From JAJFJD01 sp965228425 (GTDB lineage Bacteria > Pseudomonadota > Alphaproteobacteria > UBA8366): a DNA stretch of 64,000 nt. The position numbers and the translations under genes were made by a program. Positions 35,278 to 45,027 of the stretch are shown here, piece after piece. The stretch lies in NCBI GenBank assembly GCA_965228425.1, contig OZ245815.1, positions 2,666,001-2,730,000 on the forward strand, given 5' to 3'. Every line of letters begins with the position of its first letter. Positions within the stretch are counted from its first letter, which is position 1. The notes beneath the pieces were generated by a model, which ran no database searches, was not told the DNA's origin, and worked only from the letters and a program-made list of their open reading frames with translations.

Positions 35278-36960
35278 TCAATCGGCGGCGACGCCCGGCT
35301 CGAACGCATGCGGATATAGCGTCTCCATCGCCTCTTGGGTCACCCGGCCGTTGCGAAGATCTTCTTGGATCAGCGCGGGATTGCGCGCGCCGGCATTGCC
35401 CCAACCGCCGCCGCCCGAAATCACCATTTCGAAGACATCGCCGCGTTGCAGTACGTGATTGCTGGCGGCGTCGATGCGGATTTCCTCGCCGCCGCGATGG
35501 ATGATGAAGGCCGTTCGGCTGCCCGGCTCGCCGCCGGCGAGGCCCCACGGGCTCGATTGGTGGCGGTCGCCGTTGGTGCTGAGCAGCACGTCGTCCGCCA
35601 AAATCTCGAAGCGCTTGCGGATGCCGAGGCCGCCGCGGAATTCGCCTGCGCCGCCCGAATCCGGGATCAGGCTGTATTCCACGACGCGCACGAAGGGGTG
35701 CCCACGCTCGATGGCCTCGACCGGGGCGTTGCCGGTGTTCGACAGGATTTGCGGGATCGCCTCCGCGCCGTCGCAGGCTTTTGCGCCGCCGTTCCCGCCG
35801 GCGAGGATTTCCGTGAACATGTTGTATTGGCCGCCGTCGCGGTGGGCGAGGGTGATCGTCAGCGTGCTGTCGCATCCGGCCGCCGCCGTGCAGTCGGGGA
35901 TGGCCGCACCCAAGGCGCGTTTCACCGCCGTCGCCATGCGGTACACGCCAGTCATGCGGCCGCGTACCGGGGCCGGGTGGATCGGGTCGACGATCGAACC
36001 CTTTCGCGTGACGATGCGGATCGGCCGGTAGGTGCCCGCATTGGTGATCGCCTGCGGACCGAGCAGGGTGGCGAACAGCGTCAGCGTCCCCGACTGGGTT
36101 GACGCGACCGGCACGTTGATCGGCCAGACGACCTGATCGGCGCAGTCCGACAGGTCGACCTCCACATCGCTGCCCGTGACCGTGATCTTCGCGTGCATCG
36201 GCACAAGCGGGTCGCCGGCATGCTGGCCGTCGATCGTGTCCTCGCCGTGATAGACGCCGTCCGGGATGCGCTCGATCACCGACCGCATCATCCGCTCTGA
36301 ATAGTCCTGCAACTCGGCCATGGCGGCGCAGGTCTTTTCGCGGCCATAGCGTTGCAGAATCTCTAGAATTCGGGCCTTGCCGCGCAGGACCGACGAGATT
36401 TGCGCCCGCAGGTCACCCAGCACGACATCCGGGCAGCGGACGTTGGCCTCGATGATCTGTTCGATCGGGCCGCCGTAGAGATCCCTTTCGAAGTCGATCC
36501 GCATCGACGGCAGAATCAGCCCTTCCTGGAAAATTTCCGTAGCACCCGCGTTCGATCCGGCGAGCGCGCCGCCGACTTCGAGGTGATGCGCGATGTTGCC
36601 GGCAAAGGCGATCAACGCGCCGTCGTCGTCGAAGACCGGCAGGACCAGAATGATGTCATTGAGATGCTGGCCGTTCTCGTATGCGTTGTTGAGGATGAAG
36701 GCGTCGCCCGGCCGGACGGTCTCCAGGCCATATTTGTCGCCGATCCACTCGAGCGCGGCCGAAAGCGAGTTCATCTGGATCGGCGTGCCCTCGGCCTGGG
36801 CCACGGTTTCGCCCTTGGCGTCGAGGATCGACGTGCAGAAGTCTCGCGACTCCCGAACGATGGTCGAATGGGCGGCGCGCATCAGGGCTTCGCTCATCTC
36901 GCCCGCCGCGGAACGCAGAGCGCCGCTGATGACGGCGAAATCACCGGGCGTCAGGCGCAT
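35278..36960 (-). CDS. hyuB: Hydantoinase/oxoprolinase subunit B
   Basis: A 560-residue HyuB-type subunit of ATP-dependent hydantoinase/5-oxoprolinase/acetone-carboxylase-like enzymes. Features include ISGALRSAAGEMSEALMRAAHSTIVRESRDFCTSILDAKGE, DAFILNNAYENGQHLNDIILVLPVF, NIAHHLEVGGALAGSNA and the glycine-rich ISGGGGWGNAGARNP near the end. ATG 36960 overlaps the hyuA stop by 10 bases, so the pair is coupled. A frame extending to 37185 is inside hyuA and is not the start. The substrate may be a hydantoin, 5-oxoproline or a related lactam. Confidence 0.9.
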   Translation of the reverse strand: MRLTPGDFAVISGALRSAAGEMSEALMRAAHSTIVRESRDFCTSILDAKGETVAQAEGTPIQMNSLSAALEWIGDKYGLETVRPGDAFILNNAYENGQHLNDIILVLPVFDDDGALIAFAGNIAHHLEVGGALAGSNAGATEIFQEGLILPSMRIDFERDLYGGPIEQIIEANVRCPDVVLGDLRAQISSVLRGKARILEILQRYGREKTCAAMAELQDYSERMMRSVIERIPDGVYHGEDTIDGQHAGDPLVPMHAKITVTGSDVEVDLSDCADQVVWPINVPVASTQSGTLTLFATLLGPQAITNAGTYRPIRIVTRKGSIVDPIHPAPVRGRMTGVYRMATAVKRALGAAIPDCTAAAGCDSTLTITLAHRDGGQYNMFTEILAGGNGGAKACDGAEAIPQILSNTGNAPVEAIERGHPFVRVVEYSLIPDSGGAGEFRGGLGIRKRFEILADDVLLSTNGDRHQSSPWGLAGGEPGSRTAFIIHRGGEEIRIDAASNHVLQRGDVFEMVISGGGGWGNAGARNPALIQEDLRNGRVTQEAMETLYPHAFEPGVAAD

Positions 36961-39014
36961 TGGCCGGTCTCCCGTTCGATATGCAGCAGCCCGAAGGCAT
37001 CGACGCGCGCGACCCAATCGGGCGGGACCAGGGTGGTCGTGGTGGGCTCGATGCAGAGTGCGGGGCCGGGCGTTGGCGTTCCGGTCGCCAATCCGGCCCG
37101 GTCGACGATGTGCGCTTCGGTTTTCTGGCCACCGATGGCGATGCTTCGCGCATCGCTGGCCTGCCCGGTGGCAAGGGTCTTCCATTGGGACAGGACGGCC
37201 GGCGACGGCGAGGCGGCGGTCAGCCGGATGGCTGTGATCTCGACGCTTTGATCGGTGAAGGCATGCCCGTAGCGAAGCGTATGCACGTCATGGAATTCAT
37301 CGGCGACATGCGCCGCGCCGTCGGCCATCCCGGCGTCGGTGTCCATAGGCACGCGCAGTTCGAAGCCTTGTCCCACATACCGGGCGTCGGCGGTGTAGGC
37401 GAGGGTCAGCGCGTCGGGGTCGATGTCTTGGTCGCGAAAGGCGCTGACGGCTTCGTCGCGCAGCGTGGTCAACTGCGCCGAAAACGCCGCCGCACTCTGC
37501 ATCAGCTCCGCCCCTTGCTCGACCGCTCGGGCGAAATCCATGCGCAGGCCCGCCGCTGTCAGCCCGAACGCGGAGAAGACGCCGGGATCGGGCGGGACCA
37601 AGACGCTGCCCACGTCGAGTTCCGCCGCCAAGGGTGCGGCGACCATCGGTCCCGCGCCGCCGCAAGCGAACAGTGCATATTGCCGGGGATCGTAACCACG
37701 GCGGATGGTCACTGTCCGGATCGCCTCCGCCATGTTGGCGATCGCGATGCGGTAGACGGATTCGGCCAGTTCTAGGACGTCGACGTTCAGCGCTTCCGTC
37801 AGGGGAGCCGCCGCGTTTCGCGCTTGATCCAGCGACAGGCAAATGCCGCCGGGCAGTTCCGATCCGTCGGCGAGGAGGCCGAGGCACAGCATGGCGTCGG
37901 TCAGGGTGAATCCGTCACCGCCGCGCCCGTAGCATGCGGGGCCGGGGTCGGCCCCGGCGCTCTGCGGCCCCACGTTCAGCATGCCGCCGTCGTCGACCCA
38001 GGCGAGGCTGCCGCCGCCCGCGCCAATGGTCACGATATCCGTCATGACCATGTTGAGCGGCTGGCCCTGCACCTGGCTATAGGTCCCACCGTGACCGGTT
38101 TCATGCGCCTCGCCATCGGTTACGAGGCAGATGTCGGTGCTGGTGCCGCCGACATCGAGCGTGATGAGCGAGGGCAGACCCGCCTGCGCCGCGAGTTGCG
38201 CCGCGCCCGCGACGGCGGCGGAGGGGCCGGACAGGTACAAGCCCGCCGGCCGCTGGCAGGTGGCGGGGACCGGCAGGACGCCGCCATTCGCCTGCATGAT
38301 AAGAGGCTCTGCGGTGCAGCCGGCGTCGCCCACCGATGCCGCGAAGCCACTCAGGTACCGGTCGACGATCGGCTGAAGATACGCGTTGATGACCGTGGTG
38401 CTGGCGCGCTCGAACTCGCGATGGACCGGGCACACGTCGGACGACAGGACAATTCGTACGTCCGGATGCCGCTCGGCGATGACGTCCCGGACGATATGCT
38501 CGTGTGCCGGATTGGCATAGGCATGCAGCAGGCAAACGGCGATCGATTCCACGCCGGTTTCCGCTATCATGCGGTCGACGACCGCGGCCACCGCATCGCG
38601 GTCGATCGCCTCGACGACGTTGCCGTCGGGGCCGATGCGCTCGGCGACCTCGTAAACATTCGCGCGGTCCGCGAAGGGCGCCGGCTTGCGGTAGAACATG
38701 TCGTAGATATGCGTCTTTTCTTGGCGGCCGATATAGAGCATGTCGCGGAAGCCCTGCGTCGCGATCAGGCCCGGTTGTCCGGCGCGGCGCTCGATCAGGG
38801 CATTGACGGCAATCGTCGATCCGTGCAGCAGCCGGGTGACGGTCTCGGGCGATGCGTCGGCCAGCGTGAGGCCGCGCTCGAAGGCCTGGGCTGCGGCCCG
38901 TTCCGGGGCCGATGGGGTCGAGGGAATCTTGTCGGCGAATACCTGTCCGTCGGGCCCGACGAGAAAGAGATCGGTGAAGGTCCCGCCGGTCTCGATTCCG
39001 AACGTCCAGGTCAT
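36951..39014 (-). CDS. hyuA: Hydantoinase/oxoprolinase subunit A
   Basis: A 687-residue HyuA-type subunit with actin-like ATPase fold features: FGIETGGTFTDLFLVGPDG at the start, LLHGSTIAVNALIERRAG, ITLDVGGTSTDICLVTDG and FACGGAGPMVAAPLAAEL. It phosphorylates or activates the substrate for ring opening together with HyuB. I chose ATG 39014; a TTG at 39038 with a GAGGA site 5 bases upstream is a real alternative. The two genes form one operon on the minus strand. Confidence 0.9.
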   Translation of the reverse strand: MTWTFGIETGGTFTDLFLVGPDGQVFADKIPSTPSAPERAAAQAFERGLTLADASPETVTRLLHGSTIAVNALIERRAGQPGLIATQGFRDMLYIGRQEKTHIYDMFYRKPAPFADRANVYEVAERIGPDGNVVEAIDRDAVAAVVDRMIAETGVESIAVCLLHAYANPAHEHIVRDVIAERHPDVRIVLSSDVCPVHREFERASTTVINAYLQPIVDRYLSGFAASVGDAGCTAEPLIMQANGGVLPVPATCQRPAGLYLSGPSAAVAGAAQLAAQAGLPSLITLDVGGTSTDICLVTDGEAHETGHGGTYSQVQGQPLNMVMTDIVTIGAGGGSLAWVDDGGMLNVGPQSAGADPGPACYGRGGDGFTLTDAMLCLGLLADGSELPGGICLSLDQARNAAAPLTEALNVDVLELAESVYRIAIANMAEAIRTVTIRRGYDPRQYALFACGGAGPMVAAPLAAELDVGSVLVPPDPGVFSAFGLTAAGLRMDFARAVEQGAELMQSAAAFSAQLTTLRDEAVSAFRDQDIDPDALTLAYTADARYVGQGFELRVPMDTDAGMADGAAHVADEFHDVHTLRYGHAFTDQSVEITAIRLTAASPSPAVLSQWKTLATGQASDARSIAIGGQKTEAHIVDRAGLATGTPTPGPALCIEPTTTTLVPPDWVARVDAFGLLHIERETGQCA

Positions 39015-39175
39015 ACGTGCGCCCTGCTGATCAGCCAATAATATCCTCGTCCTGTACCGGAGATTTCGTCACCTCCCGATGCAGGACATCCAAACCTTAC
39101 AGGAAACCGCGGCGTCCCGGAAAACAGGATACGCGGTATTCAAGGCGCACGCCGGCGGCGACTCCGCGCCGATAA

Positions 39176-39715
39176 TTACTTCTTCCGCGCATCCTCGAAG
39201 CGCTTGACCAGCCGGTCGATGATCTTGATGACTTCGGCCTCGGCCTTCGTGATATTGCGGCCGTCATACACGGTGTAGAGCGTGGTGCTGACCGCGAACG
39301 CGCCGACCTTGTATAGGCTCACGGGAAAGACTCCCAACCGGTCGACCGCGCGGCGGACGGTCGTGTTGTCGGTATTGATGTTAGCGGCGCGCAGCGTCGT
39401 CCGGAAATCCAAGCTTACGTCGATGGCGCATTGCGAGGAGAGCGCGCCATAATTGATGCCTCCAACTTCGAGGCGGATTTCGATGATGCTGTTGCTGTTC
39501 GGAAGGACGCCGACCTCGGTGAGGCTCTTGCGAAGATTGCGTTCAAAAGGCTCCAATCCTTCGAACCCGCAATCCTTCGCGTTCTTAGTGAACTCCACCT
39601 TGATCTTGTTGAACCCGGTAATTTCAGACGGAGCATTTGCGGCTAATGCGGAGGCGGATGCGGCAGCGAGCAATGCAATAGCAATGAATGTGGAAATCAA
39701 TGGGCGTCGAAACAT
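39176..39715 (-). CDS. Predicted secreted protein of unknown function
   Basis: A protein of about 179 residues that starts MFRRPLISTFIAIALLAAA, a clear signal peptide ending ASALAA. The mature part is mixed alpha/beta with two cysteines (AKDCGFEG and SSQCAIDV) that may form a disulfide. ATG 39715 is preferred because GGAG lies 9 bases before it, while the Met five codons earlier has no ribosome site. I do not recognise a domain. The gene stands alone between hyuA and the crotonase. Confidence 0.65.
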   Translation of the reverse strand: MFRRPLISTFIAIALLAAASASALAANAPSEITGFNKIKVEFTKNAKDCGFEGLEPFERNLRKSLTEVGVLPNSNSIIEIRLEVGGINYGALSSQCAIDVSLDFRTTLRAANINTDNTTVRRAVDRLGVFPVSLYKVGAFAVSTTLYTVYDGRNITKAEAEVIKIIDRLVKRFEDARKK

Positions 39716-39802
39716 AGAAATACACTCCATATCGCTTGTTTCAATCGGATGGTACGCATGAACGGGAGCCGTGTGCGTACATAGGCGGAAAGGCGAATAA
39801 GG

Positions 39803-40474
39803 CTACCTTTCCAATTCCTCGATAAGGTCGAGCGTCGCTTGGCGCATGCGCCGTTTGACCTCGGCAAAGGTGGCGGCGTCCAATTCCGCCAATGCCTTCG
39901 CGGCCTCCGATACCGCTGCGTCGAAATCCGTCGCTGGGACCACATCATCGAGGAAGCCGGCGGTCGCCGCGCCGGTGGGAGAAAACAGTTCGGCGTTGAC
40001 CACCGCCCGCTGGAGGTGTGTTGAGGCCAGCCGGTCGCGGGCGATCTCCACGCCGCATGCGGGCATCGCAAGGCCGATCGCCGTCTCGTTCAACCCGATG
40101 CGGAAATCGCCGCCGAGCCCGATGCGGGCGTCTCCGGCCAGGAGCAGCAAAGCGCCCATCGCAACCGCATGTCCCGTCACGGCGAAGATGATGGGTTGCG
40201 GCGACAGATAGAGCCGCTTCAACAGGGTCATGCCGGCGTCGCGCATCTGCGATTTCAGTCGTTCGTCGTCTCCTTGGATGACCTTGAGGTCGAAGCCGCC
40301 GCAGAACAGTCCGTCTCGGCCGCGTATGACCACCGCTTTGGCTTCCGTGGCGGCCCGGTCGAGGCCGGCGTTGAGGGCCGAACTCATGGCGGAAGCCATG
40401 GCGTTGGCCTTGCCGTCGTCCATTGTCAGTGTCGCAATGCCGTCGGCAAGCGAATATGTAACGATCTCGGTCAA
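39803..40474 (-). CDS. Crotonase (enoyl-CoA hydratase/isomerase) family protein
   Basis: A protein of about 223 residues of the crotonase fold. Oxyanion-hole segments are GLFCGGFDLKVI and TGHAVAMGALLLLAGDARIGL, with ATLTMDDGKANAMASAM at the start. The start is probably TTG 40474, which has a GGAG site about 8 bases upstream; a frame from 40510 is possible but poor. It probably acts on an acyl-CoA, but hydratase or isomerase activity cannot be told. It follows the MDR reductase gene by about 72 bases on the same strand. Confidence 0.8.
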   Translation of the reverse strand: MTEIVTYSLADGIATLTMDDGKANAMASAMSSALNAGLDRAATEAKAVVIRGRDGLFCGGFDLKVIQGDDERLKSQMRDAGMTLLKRLYLSPQPIIFAVTGHAVAMGALLLLAGDARIGLGGDFRIGLNETAIGLAMPACGVEIARDRLASTHLQRAVVNAELFSPTGAATAGFLDDVVPATDFDAAVSEAAKALAELDAATFAEVKRRMRQATLDLIEELER

Positions 40475-40546
40475 ATCGAAAACTCCGTCGCGTAATCCTG
40501 ATGCCGGCAAGGTCGCACGGCGGCGAGGGATGTGCCAAGCCGCGTA

Positions 40547-41572
40547 TTATGCGAGCGTCGGGTCGTCGCTTACACGGACCAGCCGTTTGCCCAGATTATT
40601 CCCGTTCATCATGCCGATGAAGGCTTCGATGGTGTTGTCGAAGCCATCGACGATGTCTTCGAAATAGACAATCCGTCTATCCTTGACCCGCTCGGATATC
40701 CACGGCAGGAAGTCGTCGTACTGATCCATATGCTGGTAAATGCTGAACTTCTTCATCACGGCACCCTTGACCTCCACGTTGCCGATGTTCCTCGGGATGG
40801 ACCGTTCGGCGTTGTCGTATTGTGAAATCTGGCCGCACACCGGGATGCGCGCGCCCGGATTGATGCGGTCCAACACGGCCTCCAATGTTACGCCGCCGAC
40901 ATTCTCGAAATAGATGTCGATGCCGTCGGGGCAGTGCTGGTCCAGGGCCGCGCCGATGGAGGATACGGTCTTGTAGTTGAAGGCCGCGTCGAAGCCGAGC
41001 ACGTCGACGATGTGCCGGACCTTGCGGTCGCTGCCGGCGCTGCCGATGACCGTGCAGCCTTCCATCTTGGCGATTTGTCCGGCAACGCTGCCGACCGCGC
41101 CGCTGGCGGCGGAGATGAAGGCCGTTTCGCCGGGTTTCGGTTTGCCGATGTCGAGGATGCCGACCCGCGCGGTCAAGCCGGGCATGCCGATCACTGTGAT
41201 GGCGTGCGAGATCGGCCCAAGCGATGGATCGATCACCCGCAGGTCGCCGCCGCCTTCGGCAAGCGAATACAGCTCCCACCCCAGGAAGCCCCAGACGAAA
41301 TCGCCTTTCTTGAATTTCGGATTGCGGGAGGTTTCGACCTGTCCCACGACGCGGGCCGGGATCACCGCGTTCAGCGCAAAGTCGCCGGACCCGGGATAGT
41401 TCGCGGTGCCGCCCATACGGCCCCGCATATACGGGTCGCAGGACAAATAGATATTGCGCACGAGGACATCGCCGTCTTGCGGCTCGGGCACGGGTTCGTC
41501 GCGGACGTCGTAGCAGGCGGGCGTTACCGGTCCGTTGGGTTGCTGAATGAAATAGATGCGGCGGTTCTGCAT
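40547..41572 (-). CDS. NADP-dependent MDR-family oxidoreductase (CurA-like)
   Basis: A 341-residue zinc-independent medium-chain reductase of the leukotriene B4 12-hydroxydehydrogenase/CurA group. It shows FIQQPNGPVTPACYDV, YLSCDPYMRGRM, ETAFISAASGAVGSVAGQIAKMEGC (nucleotide-binding) and the end VYFEDIVDGFDNTIEAFIGMMNGNNLGKRLV. Such enzymes reduce carbon-carbon double bonds of enones or similar. Divergent to the carboxylase gene. No specific substrate can be assigned. Confidence 0.92.
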   Translation of the reverse strand: MQNRRIYFIQQPNGPVTPACYDVRDEPVPEPQDGDVLVRNIYLSCDPYMRGRMGGTANYPGSGDFALNAVIPARVVGQVETSRNPKFKKGDFVWGFLGWELYSLAEGGGDLRVIDPSLGPISHAITVIGMPGLTARVGILDIGKPKPGETAFISAASGAVGSVAGQIAKMEGCTVIGSAGSDRKVRHIVDVLGFDAAFNYKTVSSIGAALDQHCPDGIDIYFENVGGVTLEAVLDRINPGARIPVCGQISQYDNAERSIPRNIGNVEVKGAVMKKFSIYQHMDQYDDFLPWISERVKDRRIVYFEDIVDGFDNTIEAFIGMMNGNNLGKRLVRVSDDPTLA

Positions 41573-41722
41573 GGATCGGCTCCTTCGGGGCGGGGACGTT
41601 CGCAGTGTATCGCGACACCGATGCCGCGGTCTTCCTTCGACTTCGACCGACGCCGAATTTTACCCGGACGCCGCAAACCCTATGATGGGGAGATGATTGA
41701 AACTCTGTGGGAATTTTGAGCG

Positions 41723-43288
41723 ATGTCGTGGCAACGGGAAGTCGACGAAATCAAGCGACGCCGGGAATGGGCGGACGAATTGGGCGGCACGGATCGTGTC
41801 GCGCGGCATCGGGACCGCGGCCTCCTTACGGTACGCGAGCGGATAGAGGGTGTCGCCGATCCCGGGTCGTTCCGGGAGGTCGGCAAGCTCGCCGGCAGCG
41901 GCACCTACAAGGATGGCGCCGTGATGGGCGTCAAACCGGCGCCATACGTGATGGGTATTGCGAAAATCGACGGCCGGCCCGTGGCGATCGGCGGCGAGGA
42001 CACGACGGTCGGCGGCGGCACCTATCAAGGGGGAATGCGGCGGAAGGGCGGTCAGGGTGGGTTCGTGGACGATCTGGCGCTCGAATACAAAATCCCCCTG
42101 GTAAGGCTCATCGAGGGCTTCGGCGGCAGCGCCGGCACGGCCAAGAGCAAGGGCTATTCCGTCATTCCCGGACACAGCCAGAATCCGAAGCAAATTTTCG
42201 TCGATTTGTTGGGGCAGGTGCCGGTGGTCGGCGCGGTGCTCGGCGTCGCCGCCGGTGGCCCGGCGGGCCGTGCGGTGATGTCGCATTTCTCGGTCATGGT
42301 GAAAGACAAGAGCCAGATATTCGCGTCCGGTCCCGCAGTGGTCGAGCGGGGACTGGGCGAAACGGCGACCAAGGAGGAACTCGGCGGCTACAAGATCGCG
42401 GTCGAGCGTGCAGGCACGGTCCACAACGCGGTGGACAGCGAAGAAGAGGCCTTCGAGACGATACGCCGGTTCCTCAGCTACATGCCGCAGAATGTCTACA
42501 AGCTGCCGCCGACGGTCATGTGCGATGATCCGGCCGACCGGGCCGAGGAGGCACTGTTGAGCATCGTGCCTCGCGACCGGCGCAAACCGTACGACATGCG
42601 GAAGCTGATCTCGCTGGTCGTCGACAAGGACTCCGTCTTCGAAATTCAGCCGACGTATGGGCGGGCCGCGATCACCGTGCTGGCCCGGCTGAATGGCCGC
42701 GTCGTGGGGATCATCGCCAACAATCCCATGCTCGGCGGCGCGGTCGACGCCAAGGCCTCGCGCAAGCAGACCCATTTCGTCGACCTATGCGATGTCTTCC
42801 ACATCCCGATCATCTTTTTCGCCGATGTGCCGGGTTTCGCGATCGGGACTGCCGCCGAAGCCGATGCGGTGCTGGTGGAGGGGATGCGCCTGCAATACGC
42901 CCAGATGCAGGCGAGCGTGCCGATCACGTCGGTCATCATCCGCCGCTGCTTCGGCATGGCCGGTGCGGCGATGACCGACTACAACGGTCTGGACTTCAAG
43001 ATCGCTTGGCCGTCGGCGGAGTGGGGGTCGTTGCCCGTCGAGGGGGGCGTCGCCGCCGCCTTCCGGCGGGAGATCGCCGCGGCACCCGACCCGGCGGCGC
43101 GCACGAAAGAACTCGAAGATGAAATGCGCAGCTATTCGTCGCCCTTCCTGACGGCGGAGGCCTTTGGCGTGGAGGACATCATCGACCCGCGCGAGACGCG
43201 AGCCTATCTCTGCCAATTCGTCGATGCAATGCAGGATCGTCTGGAACAGGGGCTCGGCCCGAAGATGAAGTCCGGCGTCCGCCCGTAG
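41723..43288 (+). CDS. Acyl-CoA carboxylase carboxyltransferase (beta-type) subunit
   Basis: A 521-residue carboxyltransferase with the two crotonase-like halves of the propionyl-CoA/methylcrotonyl-CoA carboxylase beta and methylmalonyl-CoA decarboxylase alpha family. Blocks are FREVGKLAGSGTYKDG, IRLIEGFGGSAGTAKSKG-like VRLIEGFGGSAGTAKSKGYS, FFADVPGFAIGTAAEADAVL and RRCFGMAGAAMTDYNGLDFKIAWPSAEWGSLPVEG. No biotin carboxylase or biotin carrier gene lies in the window, so the partner subunits must be elsewhere or the enzyme acts alone. Start ATG 41723, divergent from the MDR reductase. Confidence 0.9.
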   Translation: MSWQREVDEIKRRREWADELGGTDRVARHRDRGLLTVRERIEGVADPGSFREVGKLAGSGTYKDGAVMGVKPAPYVMGIAKIDGRPVAIGGEDTTVGGGTYQGGMRRKGGQGGFVDDLALEYKIPLVRLIEGFGGSAGTAKSKGYSVIPGHSQNPKQIFVDLLGQVPVVGAVLGVAAGGPAGRAVMSHFSVMVKDKSQIFASGPAVVERGLGETATKEELGGYKIAVERAGTVHNAVDSEEEAFETIRRFLSYMPQNVYKLPPTVMCDDPADRAEEALLSIVPRDRRKPYDMRKLISLVVDKDSVFEIQPTYGRAAITVLARLNGRVVGIIANNPMLGGAVDAKASRKQTHFVDLCDVFHIPIIFFADVPGFAIGTAAEADAVLVEGMRLQYAQMQASVPITSVIIRRCFGMAGAAMTDYNGLDFKIAWPSAEWGSLPVEGGVAAAFRREIAAAPDPAARTKELEDEMRSYSSPFLTAEAFGVEDIIDPRETRAYLCQFVDAMQDRLEQGLGPKMKSGVRP

Positions 43289-43381
43289 CGCTACGGTGTT
43301 TGACGCGCGGATAGTCGTTGATTTGAATCAATTTTGCGTGGCGGCGTTGTTGATAATGTCTGAGGCGGAGGAGACCGTGAC

Positions 43382-43612
43382 GTGTCCTACGCCGAAAACG
43401 ATAGATCAAATCTCGGCCGTCTAATGGGCTGGTTCCGGAACCTATTCCCAGGCTCCAAGACAAATCTCGTCGAGACGGTGCCGAACGATATCGCACTCTG
43501 CGAATTTGATTGCCGCAAGACCCAATGCAGCTTCGGCGAATGGGAGAGTTGCGGGCGGCGGTTGCGGTTCGAGCGTTTGCGGCAGGAATACGAAGAGAAA
43601 TCCGGCTGTTAG
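43382..43612 (+). CDS. Small cysteine-rich conserved protein
   Basis: A 76-residue protein starting at GTG 43382, with a GGAGGAG site about 9 bases upstream. Four cysteines are spaced C-x3-C-x4-C-x7-C (Cys40, Cys44, Cys49, Cys57) in LCEFDCRKTQCSFGEWESC; a fifth is the last residue. The spacing is suitable for zinc or an iron-sulfur cluster. I recall short alphaproteobacterial proteins with the same CEFDCRKxQC core, without assigned function. It converges on the sulfatase gene. Confidence 0.75.
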   Translation: MSYAENDRSNLGRLMGWFRNLFPGSKTNLVETVPNDIALCEFDCRKTQCSFGEWESCGRRLRFERLRQEYEEKSGC

Positions 43613-43628
43613 GTCATTGCGCGGTAGC

Positions 43629-45014
43629 TCATCCGCTGCGGTCGTACATGTTCTCCACCAGGTCGACCACTTTGCCGCGGTTGTCGAATTCGATTCCGAG
43701 GCGTTCGTAGTATTCCTCCCGTGTCAGAAATTCATCGTTGATGGACGCCATATGCGCACGCATGAGGCCGTCGAGACGGTCCCGTGTCTCGGCATGCGCC
43801 GCGTCGTCGATCAGATTGGTTAACTGGTACGGGTCTTCGCGGTTGTCATAGAGCATCCAGGGCCCGTCGATGGTGCGGACATAAGTGTAGCGGTCCGTGA
43901 TGACCCCCCGATACTCGAACCGCATGCCTCTGAAATCAGGGTATTGGTCGTCGCCTCTGGAATCGCCGATGGAAAATGGACAGGGGTTCATGATCAGCAC
44001 AGATTCCGGCGGATTCGCCTGAGCGCCTGTCAGGAAGGGTGACAGATCCACGCCCTCGACCGGTTCGGGAACCGGGATGCCGGCCAGCCCGAGCAGTGTG
44101 GGCATGACGTCGATAACGTTGATCGGCGTTTCGACCGTCGCCCCTTCCGGCACGGACCCTGGATATCGGATGGCAAACGGTATCTTGATCGCCTCGTTCC
44201 ACGGCCATTGCTTCTTGTAGAGGCCGTGCGACCCATGCATATCGCCATGATCCGATGTGAACACGACGATCGTGTCGTCCGCCAGATTTAGCTCGGCAAG
44301 GGTATCAAGTAGCCGCTGGAACTGATCGTCCAGAAATGTGGTTTGCGCGTAGTAACCCCAGAGGTCTTGGCGCGGGACATCGGGACAGTTGGGCCGGTCC
44401 TCGATCGTGTCGGGATCGTACATCTCGAGGTATTCCTCGGGCGCCAGACGATAGGGATGATGGGGCGGGCCCCAGGACAGGAATAGGCAGAAGGGATTGT
44501 CGCTTTCGCGATTCTTCAGATACCGGATGGTGTCGTCGGTCTGCGCCGTCGCGTCCCAGCCTTCCCATTGTTGCCGGTTGCCAGCGGTGTCGGTGTAATA
44601 GGAGCGGTCATAGTTGTGTTCGAAGTTGGCGCCCATCCAATAGTCGAAGCCCTGGCGGCGCGGTCCGGGAGGCACCAGGGCAGGGCGGTCGGGGCCGTCG
44701 AGATGCCACTTGCCGATATAGGCGGTGTCGTAGCCGGCCTGCTTGAAGCAATGCCCGATGCTCGTTTCCGAGGTCTTCAAGGCGACGTCGTTGATGACCA
44801 GGCCGGTCGACAATGGCGTCCTGCCGGTGATCAACGATCCCCGATACGGACCGCAAACCGGCAACATCGAGACTGCGTTCGTATAGACCGCGCCGCTCTT
44901 GGCGAATGCATCGATATTCGGCGTTCGGACGGCTTCCTGGCCCGCATATCCGACCGAAGAAGCGCGCAATTGATCCGCGAAGACAAACAATAGGTTCGGT
45001 TTAGGGCGGCTCAT
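43629..45014 (-). CDS. Sulfatase (formylglycine-dependent arylsulfatase family)
   Basis: A 461-residue sulfatase. It starts LLFVFADQLRASSVGYAGQE with a metal-binding Asp. The modification motif is CGPYRGSLITGR, with Cys54 to be converted to formylglycine. VVFTSDHGDMHGSHGLYKKQWPWNEAIKIPFAIRYPG carries further metal ligands. No signal peptide is seen, so it is probably cytoplasmic. It starts 14 bases after the DUF3604 gene and ends the tctBAC series, so it probably hydrolyses a sulfate ester brought in by that transporter. The substrate is not known; an anaerobic or FGE maturase must be elsewhere. Confidence 0.93.
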   Translation of the reverse strand: MSRPKPNLLFVFADQLRASSVGYAGQEAVRTPNIDAFAKSGAVYTNAVSMLPVCGPYRGSLITGRTPLSTGLVINDVALKTSETSIGHCFKQAGYDTAYIGKWHLDGPDRPALVPPGPRRQGFDYWMGANFEHNYDRSYYTDTAGNRQQWEGWDATAQTDDTIRYLKNRESDNPFCLFLSWGPPHHPYRLAPEEYLEMYDPDTIEDRPNCPDVPRQDLWGYYAQTTFLDDQFQRLLDTLAELNLADDTIVVFTSDHGDMHGSHGLYKKQWPWNEAIKIPFAIRYPGSVPEGATVETPINVIDVMPTLLGLAGIPVPEPVEGVDLSPFLTGAQANPPESVLIMNPCPFSIGDSRGDDQYPDFRGMRFEYRGVITDRYTYVRTIDGPWMLYDNREDPYQLTNLIDDAAHAETRDRLDGLMRAHMASINDEFLTREEYYERLGIEFDNRGKVVDLVENMYDRSG

Positions 45015-45027
45015 CGGGAGATTCCTG

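Noticed and set aside
43284..43295. CGTAGCGCTACG palindrome over the carboxylase stop codon
   Set aside because: Short, GC-rich and without a T run or promoter; probably chance.
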